Shown piece after piece: positions 1 to 6,217 of a stretch of DNA of 12,353 bases. A program made the translations under genes and the position numbers. Below the pieces are notes generated by a model. It saw nothing but the letters and a program-made list of their open reading frames with translations, was not told the origin of the DNA and did no database searches. Source of the DNA: JBFHES01 sp041584015. Lineage in GTDB: Bacteria > Bacteroidota > Bacteroidia > Bacteroidales > M50B96. The stretch spans positions 1 to 12,353 of the forward strand of contig JBFHES010000135.1 in assembly GCA_041584015.1 (NCBI GenBank), read 5' to 3'. How positions within the stretch are numbered: position 1 is the stretch's first letter; the number at the start of each line of letters is the position of its first letter.

Positions 1-962
1 AATTCTGAATCAACAGTTAAACCGCCACCAACAAATAAAACAAGTTTGGAGCGGGTAAGCTTCATACATCTAAGATTCACAAAAAGAGAAGTCTGCTCAT
101 TCATATTTTGCGGACCTAAAAAACCTGTGTAATATTCCCGATGATGTTGCTCAGTTGATAAGATTAGTTCTTTGGCCTTAGGTGCCGGCAACCCACAAAC
201 GGCTGGCGTTGGGTGTAATTGTTTTACCAGATTTCCTGTAATGTTACCTTTCGCAGAAAAGTTAAAATCAGTTTTTATATGTGATACATTTCCGGCGTCG
301 ACGCTTGCGGGCCCCTCCTGGGTATAGTCAATATTTTGCGTTGTAAGCACATCCCTAACATAGCGGCTAACTATTGCTTGCTCTTCAATTTCTTTATCTG
401 TCCAGTCCCGCTTTTGTGTATTTGCTTTCGTTCCTGCCAAGGAAACGGTTTCATAATTTTTATGATCCTTCTTTAAAAGCACTTCAGGGCTTGCACCCAT
501 CCAGGTTCCAAATGGCGGAAAGTGGAAAAGGTACACAAAAGCATGCTTGTATTTATCACATAAAGCCTTAAACACTTTCGTAAAATCAGTCTTCGGCTCT
601 ATGTCTACAACCTTCAATTTCGACAAAATTACTTTCTGTGCATTACCCGATTTCATCGCACTCATAAGAAGGTTGAATTGTCTGGAATACTCTTCGAATG
701 ATGTTGATTGATAATTAATCGCTTGTTGAATATCAACCTTTGGAAATACCTCACCCTTTTTCGATGCTTTACATTTAATAAAAATGCCGGGCAAATATGC
801 TTCTACTGAAAATGGATAAAACACAAACCCGGATTCATGAGCTACGGATTCATAATCATCAAAAAGCATTATATCCTCAGCCTCTGGTATGATGGTTTCT
901 ATTTCCGATTCACCCGGCAACCGATATACTATAAATGCTTCACTTAAATTTTCTGTTGCCAC
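1..962 (-). CDS. menF: Isochorismate synthase (MenF/EntC family), 3' end cut by window start
   Basis: Isomerises chorismate to isochorismate, the first committed step of menaquinone synthesis by the classical Men route; soluble cytoplasmic enzyme. I translated 320 codons from a GTG at 962. The frame is open upstream only to the stop of the preceding gene and has no ATG there, and AGAAAGGA just before the GTG is a fair ribosome site. Family marks are KVILSK with the likely catalytic lysine at residue 110, SPE near 158-160, SLAGT near 174-178, the signature HPTPAVCGLP at 250-259, YYTGFLGP near 277-284 and VGGGLTVDSE at the cut end. By family comparison only about the last 30-50 residues are missing. 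It lies 51 bases after a MenI-type thioesterase gene on the same strand, supporting a menaquinone rather than a siderophore role. MenF versus EntC/DhbC cannot be told from sequence alone; the neighbour decides. menD would be expected beyond the window edge (inference). Confidence 0.93.
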   Translation of the reverse strand, partial: MATENLSEAFIVYRLPGESEIETIIPEAEDIMLFDDYESVAHESGFVFYPFSVEAYLPGIFIKCKASKKGEVFPKVDIQQAINYQSTSFEEYSRQFNLLMSAMKSGNAQKVILSKLKVVDIEPKTDFTKVFKALCDKYKHAFVYLFHFPPFGTWMGASPEVLLKKDHKNYETVSLAGTKANTQKRDWTDKEIEEQAIVSRYVRDVLTTQNIDYTQEGPASVDAGNVSHIKTDFNFSAKGNITGNLVKQLHPTPAVCGLPAPKAKELILSTEQHHREYYTGFLGPQNMNEQTSLFVNLRCMKLTRSKLVLFVGGGLTVDSE

Positions 963-1013
963 TTTCCTTTCTCTTTTCTTTCGGTATATTAAAATCTTGA
1001 TACTTGCTACTAT

Positions 1014-1421
1014 TTACTTCGCATCTATTTCCTGAATTCTGTTGGTAACTCTGGCAGTCGAAATCAGGTTCTCTTCCTCATCAATTATTTTCACATCCCA
1101 AATGTGGGTTGATTTTCCAAAGTGAACCGGTTCGGCAATTGCTTTAACCACTCCTTCTTTAACTGTTTTTACATGATTGGCAGACACCTGCACGCCAAAT
1201 ACAATTTTACTTTTATCAACCATCATAAATGAAGCTGCACTGCCCAAACTTTCAGCCAACGCCAAGCTGGCTCCACCATGCAAATACCCTAAAGGCTGAA
1301 TGGTTCTTTTATCTACAGGCATGCTCGCATATAGTTTGTGTTCATCATTGATAAAAAACTCGATACCCAAATTCTCAATGAGCGTGTTCTTGCAGATTTT
1401 ATTTATTTCCTCGCTTGTCAT
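1014..1421 (-). CDS. menI: Hotdog-fold thioesterase, probable 1,4-dihydroxy-2-naphthoyl-CoA hydrolase (MenI/YdiI-like)
   Basis: This 135-residue protein is of the PaaI/YdiI/EntH hotdog class, whose normal length is about 135-150. The catalytic region LHGGASLALAESLGS (residues 47-61) closely resembles E. coli YdiI. His48 and Glu57 have the same nine-residue spacing as the active-site His and catalytic Glu there. VSANHVKTVKEG (79-90) and the beta strands that follow complete the fold. In menaquinone synthesis the enzyme releases CoA from DHNA-CoA before MenA; it acts in the cytoplasm. It precedes isochorismate synthase by 51 bases on the same strand, so the two are probably co-transcribed. That context favours MenI over PaaI or EntH. 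The ATG at 1421 has only a weak ribosome site (ACGGG directly before it) and the 83-bp gap to the divergent polyamine gene must hold its promoter. Confidence 0.87.
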   Translation of the reverse strand: MTSEEINKICKNTLIENLGIEFFINDEHKLYASMPVDKRTIQPLGYLHGGASLALAESLGSAASFMMVDKSKIVFGVQVSANHVKTVKEGVVKAIAEPVHFGKSTHIWDVKIIDEEENLISTARVTNRIQEIDAK

Positions 1422-1434
1422 CCCGTAATTTTTC

Positions 1435-1448
1435 TACTTTCGAAAGTA
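1435..1448. promoter_or_regulatory. Perfect 14-bp palindrome in a divergent intergenic region
   Basis: TACTTTCGAAAGTA is a perfect inverted repeat in the 83-bp gap between menI (minus) and the speD-speE fusion (plus). Read on either strand it starts TACTTTCG, close to the Bacteroidota -7 box TAnnTTTG (one mismatch). It could therefore be a two-way -7 element or a repressor site. The hexamer CGAAAG recurs at 1461, exactly 20 bases downstream of the copy at 1441. The function is inferred only. Confidence 0.4.
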
Positions 1449-1504
1449 ATAAGAAATGCGCGAAAGCGTATAGATGAACTATATTGTTTTGAATATTTAT
1501 TTCT

Positions 1505-2575
1505 ATGAATTCACTGGGAACTCAATACGTAGCCGAGTTTATAAACTGTAATACCGATAAATTAAGCAATCAGCACTTTCTGGAGCAAAGCGTTAAGCAA
1601 GCCTTGGAGCTAGCCGATTTGCATGTGGTGAAGTTTTTTAGTCATGCGTTTGAACCCGATGGTATAACCTTGATTGCGATTATTAGCGAATCGCATTTTG
1701 CCATGCACACCTACCCTGAATCGAATTTGGTATCTCTGGATTTATACACTTGCACGAATGGAGAAAAGCACGCAAAATTCATCGATGAATTAAAACAATT
1801 TTTAAAACCAGAAAATATCCGACAAGCGGAGCTGAATCGGGGTAATCCTATCGACTTTAAAAATGCAAATTGGATTACCTCATACACCGAGCATGGTTTT
1901 GAAACCCGATATTACATTAAGGAATTATTTTGCCGACATAAGTCCGATTTTCAATTAATTGAGATCATAAATAATGACAACTTTGGCAAAATGCTATTCC
2001 TGGACAAAGACCTGCAAATTGCTGAATCAGACTCAGAGATTTTCAATAATGCCATGATAGCCCCCATAACAAAGCATGCAGCGTTACCTGAAAAAGTGCT
2101 GATACTTGGCGGAGGCGATGGAGGCATTGTGAATAGCTTAGTGAAGTTAAATGCCAGGGAAATTACAGTTGTTGACATTGATGCCGATGTTATTCATTTG
2201 TCAAAAAAACACTTACCTCAAATCTGCGGTAATGCTTTTGAATCGGAGAAAGTAAAAGTGATTCATGAAGATGTGTTTGAATTCTTTAAGAATGGAGAAA
2301 AATATGATGCGGTGGTGTATGACCTGACCATGTATCCTGAAAAGTTCACATCTACGAATAGAAAAAGTTATTTAACCCAGCTTTTCAAGAAAGTGTCAGA
2401 CTCACTTTCGCAAAACGGACAAATCTCTATTCATATTGGCTCTGCACACGACAAAGCAAGTATTGAGTTATTCGAATCGATTATGCTCCAATTGAAATTG
2501 CAGATTGAATTAAAAGCAGTTTTCCTACCCTCGTTTTGCGAGGAACGCATGTTTGCCTATGCCGTTAATTTATAA
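1505..2575 (+). CDS. speD-speE: Fused S-adenosylmethionine decarboxylase and aminopropyltransferase (spermidine-synthase-like)
   Basis: Two polyamine enzymes in one 356-residue chain. Residues 1-110 are a class 1 bacterial AdoMet decarboxylase. The self-cleavage site is Glu62-Ser63 (Ser63 becomes the pyruvoyl group), followed by HFAMHTYPE with His68, and then Cys83 in LYTC. These positions match the Thermotoga maritima enzyme. Residues 120-356 are an aminopropyltransferase: FQLIEI and FGKMLFLD strands, dcAdoMet-binding GGGDGG at 202-207, acidic VVDID at 222-226, Glu255-Asp256, and YDAVVYD at 267-273. Together they would make decarboxylated AdoMet and transfer its aminopropyl group to a diamine. 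The amine-side motifs are altered: the usual YHEM after the QxxExD strand reads FNNAM (180-184), and the usual DSxDPxGP reads DLTMYPEK (273-280), keeping only the first Asp. The acceptor may therefore not be putrescine. No Shine-Dalgarno is visible before the ATG at 1505. The gene ends convergently, overlapping the lipoprotein gene by 11 bases. Confidence 0.9.
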   Translation: MNSLGTQYVAEFINCNTDKLSNQHFLEQSVKQALELADLHVVKFFSHAFEPDGITLIAIISESHFAMHTYPESNLVSLDLYTCTNGEKHAKFIDELKQFLKPENIRQAELNRGNPIDFKNANWITSYTEHGFETRYYIKELFCRHKSDFQLIEIINNDNFGKMLFLDKDLQIAESDSEIFNNAMIAPITKHAALPEKVLILGGGDGGIVNSLVKLNAREITVVDIDADVIHLSKKHLPQICGNAFESEKVKVIHEDVFEFFKNGEKYDAVVYDLTMYPEKFTSTNRKSYLTQLFKKVSDSLSQNGQISIHIGSAHDKASIELFESIMLQLKLQIELKAVFLPSFCEERMFAYAVNL

Positions 2576-3224
2576 CTGCACCTGTTTCATCAAGATTCAA
2601 AGTTGTGTTCTTTTTAAACACTTCATTATTTAGAACAACTTTTTTGGCTAGCCTGCATCTCTTTAGCTTACCATTCTCATGAAGCTGTACGTTTTTAAAA
2701 ACCGTTGCTTTGCAGACCACTTCACCGATGCGCACATCATCAACCGGATAAAACCCCTTTAAGCTGCCACTTGAATAAAACGATGTTTGTATTCCTTTCG
2801 CACCTTGCTTTAAAGCATTTCCCCGAAGCAGATATCCTTGCACCATTGTATCTTTAGGAAAGGTACAGATTAGATTTCCGGTATCACTGAAACGAATCCA
2901 GGTACCCTGTTCAAGAAGAATATTCTGAAAATTAAAGCTTGACGACAACAGACACAGCTGCACGTTCCAGGTATGATTAAAGTGAATCCAATCCGCATCG
3001 CATGGAAACCCACCTACAATAGCCGGTTCTTTCATCAAACCTATAATGGAAACCGTATCACCATTATCCTGCTCAACTGAATAACGCAGTTTTTCAAACT
3101 CCAGGTTATATTTACTTACATCGTATTCCCAATCGGTGTAAGTATACTGCGAGCCACAAGCAATTAAAAAAAGCACCATTGCATAGAATGGTGCTTTAGA
3201 TATGTGTCGTATTATTTTTTTCAT
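2565..3224 (-). CDS. Hypothetical lipoprotein
   Basis: I do not recognise the family. The protein begins with a basic n-region (MKKIIRHISK), a short hydrophobic core and a lipobox LIAC, placing the acylated cysteine at residue 23. The residues after it are Gly-Ser-Gln, not acidic, so no surface-export signal is apparent. The roughly 195-residue mature part is soluble. Its C-terminal half has strand-turn units of the F..G.L type (SSGSLKGFYP, HENGKLKRC, DETGAVIN), loosely like MORN-type beta hairpins; this resemblance is weak. I chose the ATG at 3224, which has AAAGG about nine bases upstream, over a TTG six codons earlier that would lengthen the n-region. A perfect -7 box lies 20 bases upstream, so the gene probably has its own promoter despite following the 807-codon gene by 62 bases. 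A terminator-like hairpin lies within codons 10-20. Confidence 0.8.
   Translation of the reverse strand: MKKIIRHISKAPFYAMVLFLIACGSQYTYTDWEYDVSKYNLEFEKLRYSVEQDNGDTVSIIGLMKEPAIVGGFPCDADWIHFNHTWNVQLCLLSSSFNFQNILLEQGTWIRFSDTGNLICTFPKDTMVQGYLLRGNALKQGAKGIQTSFYSSGSLKGFYPVDDVRIGEVVCKATVFKNVQLHENGKLKRCRLAKKVVLNNEVFKKNTTLNLDETGAVIN
3166..3197 (-). terminator. Terminator-like hairpin with T-tract inside a signal-peptide coding region
   Basis: On the minus strand, AAAGCACCATT and AATGGTGCTTT form a perfect 11-bp stem around a six-base loop (CTATGC). The 3' arm runs into seven consecutive T. This is the classic form of a rho-independent terminator, about 90 bases after the stop of the PLP/GNAT gene. It lies wholly inside the lipoprotein reading frame and encodes Lys10 to Leu20 of its signal peptide. 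It could end transcripts of the upstream gene, or attenuate the lipoprotein mRNA unless ribosomes cover it. The structure is seen; activity is inferred. Confidence 0.6.
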
Positions 3225-3243
3225 AGCGCTGCCTTTACTCAAC

Positions 3244-3251
3244 CAAAGTTA
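3244..3251 (-). promoter_or_regulatory. Bacteroidota -7 promoter box for the lipoprotein gene
   Basis: The minus strand reads TAACTTTG here, a perfect match to TAnnTTTG. It lies between the stop of the upstream PLP/GNAT gene and the lipoprotein ATG, predicting a leader of about 15 bases. I see no clear -33 TTTG at the usual distance. Confidence 0.4.
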
Positions 3252-3286
3252 AGTAAAATCTAAGAGTCGGGCCACAGAGCTAAGTG

Positions 3287-5710
3287 CTAATCGAACTTTA
3301 AACTTTCAATATAATCCATATTATAATGGTCCTTAATTTGGATGAAGCCAATTTGCGGGATGGCCTCAATTCCCATTTTGCGCTTAGAAATAGTAGCCGT
3401 AACTCCAAAGAAAATATTGTCAAGCTTTAAATCCAGACCGCGTTTTATTAATTGATAAAGCAGCTGCTTGTAAAGGTGTAGTTCTTCAGGAACATCATAA
3501 TCCATTCCTGCAAGAACAGGTGAGAACGATTTTTCAGACACCGATCCACATACTATCGCAACCAACTTATTGTCCTTTACCGTTCGTAGTTTCATTATTT
3601 GCCAGACATTAGATTTAATCATGTTCTGGAAAAATTTAAACGGGATAGGAAAAGTATTCAATCCTAAATTAGATTGCTGAACATTTAAATACAATTGATA
3701 TACCTCCGGCAACTCCTCTTCTGTGGTGGCACTAAAATCCGCGGTATATTCATCCTCGAGCAACAAAACATCTTTCTTAAAATACTGTCGCTTTTTTCTA
3801 TTTAAATTGAGTACAAAGTCATCTATGTTTTGATGTTGCTCGTTTCTAACAAGGTGGTTCTCGGGCAAATCGATTTTAATAAAACCGTACTCAAGAAAGA
3901 GCTCATTTAGCTCATTATTTTCAGCTTCAAAATCTCTAAAATAAAGCACGTTCGATTGAGTTTCATCTTGCATCTGCCAGGCCTTATCAATAAGTTTAAC
4001 CATGGCACGCTTCCACTCCGGATGTTCGCTATTCAGATACAAATGATTTCCATTAGTTACCAACGAGCCCATCATGAAATATTTTGATGTGAGGTACAAA
4101 GGATCATCCTTTCGCTTGGCTTCAACCAAGGCTGAAACCTCCTTAGGAGCGATCATATCGTCCTTGGTAATGGCCGCTGTAAAGAAGGTTTGCAACACCG
4201 TTGTTCCTTTACCATCTTTAACTCTATAATAGAAAAACTCCCAGTTGTCCTGTGGTTTTTCATTATTCGAAAAAGTTTCTTCAAGCATTAACATGTTGTC
4301 GTAATCAAAGGAACCTCGGTCCCCCAAATAATCATTCCACTGCTCTTTATCCATTTCTCTAATAGACCCAAAACTCTCAAGCTTAAGCGTTTCTTGGTCA
4401 TTTACAACAATGTTTTGGTAGGCATCTCCAATACGTTGCTCCATATCGGAGAATTTTTTAAAGGCACGGAATATATGCTTTATCGTACGCTCCTCTTCCG
4501 CCATGGCTTTAGGCAAATGCTTAGCAATATTTATTGCAAGATTATTTATATCCTCGAATGTAAGATGATTGGTAATTGTAAAGCGTACTCCTGAACAGGT
4601 TTCTGGAACCGCAGGGAATGCACCTACATTTGTATAAAACCCTTCCTGAATAAGACGTTCGGCCATGCTAAAAGCCATTTTTGTAATGCCCAATCCCACA
4701 AAGAAAATCGGACTCTCGTTAACTGAAACAAGGGGAATATTATGCTCCTGCATTACCTTATTGCAATATCTAATTTTCTCAAGAAGTTTATTTTGAAGCT
4801 CTTTAATCTCATCGCTTAAATGAATTTTCGCACTTGCAACCGCAGCAGCTACGGTTGCCGGCTCTTGAGGACCAGAGTAAGTTAAAGGTCCACCCCATCT
4901 TCTAATTCGCTGGTATAGGTCATAATCCTTAATGGCAAATACACCGCCACACGAACCAAAGCCTTTGGCAAAAGAGGTTGCTAAAATCATCTTAGAATGA
5001 AGTTCCATTTGACTTAAGGTATAACCCGTGCCGTTAGGTCCGGCCCAACTCATTCCATGGGCGTCATCAACATATAGGTAAAACTTCTTATGCTTATTCA
5101 GTAATTCCTCCAGTTTTTTTGTTTTTGGCAAATCACCAAACATGGAGAAAACACCATCCACCATGTACCAGATTTTATCGTACTTACCATTAAACTCTTC
5201 AATCTTAGCTTCCAGTTCGTCAAGTCTATTATGACGAAGCACAGTTACATCTGTGCCAAAATGTTTTAGTTTATAAGAGAGTTCGTGCATGCTCACATGT
5301 GCTTGCTGATCATAAATTACCAAATCATTACTCTCTACAACTATTGGCATTACCACATGATGACCAAGCGAAAGATTGGTGGTGAGCAAGATATTTGTAC
5401 CAAACATTTCACCCATTACTTCTTCCAGGTCTTGATAATTTCCGCAGGAGGCATAAGTTCTTGAACTGGAGAAATACGTTCCAAATCTTTTTACTGCATC
5501 AATTGCTGCTTCTTTAAGTCTTTCATCCTGTTCAAGACCTAAATATCCGCACGATCCAAAATTTAACAAATTTTTACCATGTATCTGAATGGTTCGTCCA
5601 TCAAGGACTTCATCCTCAGTATAGAGCATACCAAGCTTCCTTCTTTCACCAGCAGCAGAAATTTCGTTAATTATTGATATTATTCTTTGATATCCGTCTT
5701 TTTTTTTCAT
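3287..5710 (-). CDS. Bifunctional PLP-dependent alpha-oxoamine-synthase-like enzyme fused to a GNAT/FemAB-like acyltransferase
   Basis: This 807-residue protein is about twice the length of a normal BioF, KBL or serine palmitoyltransferase enzyme. Residues 1-400 form the PLP fold: FGSCGYLGLE (51-60), SSSRTYASCG (81-90), His138 in the position that stacks on the PLP ring, VDDAHG with Asp215 and His218, and the Schiff-base lysine Lys249 in TSFAKGFGSCGG (245-256). After a helical linker (400-440), residues 440-807 resemble a double-GNAT/FemAB-type acyltransferase, with NLNRKKRQYFKKD, a Q/N-rich helix and YKQLLYQLIKRG as late helices. The family reaction of the first half joins an amino acid to an acyl-CoA or acyl-ACP with loss of CO2. 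The second half would be expected to acylate an amine. The substrates are unknown; a long-chain-base or sulfonolipid-type product is only a guess. Both halves are predicted cytosolic. The ATG at 5710 has AAAGG close upstream. It is divergent from the STAS/kinase pair. Confidence 0.85.
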   Translation of the reverse strand: MKKKDGYQRIISIINEISAAGERRKLGMLYTEDEVLDGRTIQIHGKNLLNFGSCGYLGLEQDERLKEAAIDAVKRFGTYFSSSRTYASCGNYQDLEEVMGEMFGTNILLTTNLSLGHHVVMPIVVESNDLVIYDQQAHVSMHELSYKLKHFGTDVTVLRHNRLDELEAKIEEFNGKYDKIWYMVDGVFSMFGDLPKTKKLEELLNKHKKFYLYVDDAHGMSWAGPNGTGYTLSQMELHSKMILATSFAKGFGSCGGVFAIKDYDLYQRIRRWGGPLTYSGPQEPATVAAAVASAKIHLSDEIKELQNKLLEKIRYCNKVMQEHNIPLVSVNESPIFFVGLGITKMAFSMAERLIQEGFYTNVGAFPAVPETCSGVRFTITNHLTFEDINNLAINIAKHLPKAMAEEERTIKHIFRAFKKFSDMEQRIGDAYQNIVVNDQETLKLESFGSIREMDKEQWNDYLGDRGSFDYDNMLMLEETFSNNEKPQDNWEFFYYRVKDGKGTTVLQTFFTAAITKDDMIAPKEVSALVEAKRKDDPLYLTSKYFMMGSLVTNGNHLYLNSEHPEWKRAMVKLIDKAWQMQDETQSNVLYFRDFEAENNELNELFLEYGFIKIDLPENHLVRNEQHQNIDDFVLNLNRKKRQYFKKDVLLLEDEYTADFSATTEEELPEVYQLYLNVQQSNLGLNTFPIPFKFFQNMIKSNVWQIMKLRTVKDNKLVAIVCGSVSEKSFSPVLAGMDYDVPEELHLYKQLLYQLIKRGLDLKLDNIFFGVTATISKRKMGIEAIPQIGFIQIKDHYNMDYIESLKFD

Positions 5711-5805
5711 AACCTTTCGGGAACCTATTATTTGTTAACAATACAACTGAACATAAAAGATGTTTCTACGTAGTAATAAAAAATAGGATAGGTTTGAAAA
5801 TATAA

Positions 5806-5813
5806 TATTTTTG
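5806..5813 (+). promoter_or_regulatory. Bacteroidota -7 promoter box for the STAS-like/kinase pair
   Basis: TATTTTTG matches TAnnTTTG exactly and ends 11 bases before the ATG at 5825, so the mRNA would have almost no leader. No -33 box at the usual spacing is visible. The 114-base divergent gap also holds a 10-bp palindrome, TTGTTAACAA, at 5732-5741. Confidence 0.35.
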
Positions 5814-5824
5814 TTAAGTACAGC

Positions 5825-6217
5825 ATGAAGGAATATAAAGACGATGGCTTTCACATGTACATCGATGATGGAATTGTATTTATAGAATGGTTAAAATCAG
5901 ACTATAAATATGAAGATGTTGACAATGCGATAAAGATGAGATTAGAGCTAACAGGCAACAAAGATTACCCTATGTTTTCTGATATTAGAAAGGTTAAGTT
6001 AGGCACCAGAGAAGCAAGACAGCGTTTATCACATAAAGATGCGGGTCTAGGGGTTAAAGCTGTTGGCATTTTAATGGACTCTAAAGTTCAACAAGTAATG
6101 TTCAATTTCTTTAACGCGGTGTATAAATCACCTGCACCAAATAGGATTTTTTCAAACAAAGAAGCGGCCGTTAAATGGCTTCAGAAATACAAAGATGTAG
6201 AGAATGCCGGAGACTGA
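5825..6217 (+). CDS. STAS/SpoIIAA-like small protein, putative partner of the adjacent histidine kinase
   Basis: This 130-residue soluble protein resembles the STAS/SpoIIAA-like small proteins of Bacteroidota. Strands IDDGIVFIEWL (13-23) are followed by helix YEDVDNAIKMRLEL (29-42), strand YPMFSDIRKVK (48-58), helix TREARQRLSH (61-70), strand KAVGILMD (78-85), a long helix around 86-101, RIFSNKEAAVKWLQKY at the end. The usual STAS phosphorylation loop with a DS pair is not obvious; the corresponding spot reads SDIRKVKLGT. No signal peptide or membrane segment is present. Its stop codon lies 14 bases inside the following histidine kinase gene, indicating translational coupling. It probably feeds a signal to or from that kinase (inference from context). 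The family call rests on the pattern of strands and helices and is moderate. Confidence 0.72.
   Translation: MKEYKDDGFHMYIDDGIVFIEWLKSDYKYEDVDNAIKMRLELTGNKDYPMFSDIRKVKLGTREARQRLSHKDAGLGVKAVGILMDSKVQQVMFNFFNAVYKSPAPNRIFSNKEAAVKWLQKYKDVENAGD

Noticed and set aside
374..571. 65-codon plus-strand frame inside the isochorismate synthase gene
   Set aside because: The minus strand encodes conserved isochorismate synthase motifs across the same bases.
3225..3242. TTG start six codons upstream of the lipoprotein ATG
   Set aside because: The ATG at 3224 has AAAGG at a good distance and gives a normal Lys-rich lipoprotein signal peptide; the TTG lies almost on the predicted transcription start.
5732..5741. 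10-bp palindrome TTGTTAACAA in the divergent gap before the PLP/GNAT gene
   Set aside because: Short AT-rich palindromes of this size occur by chance and it shows no clear relation to a -7 box on either strand; not listed as a separate site.
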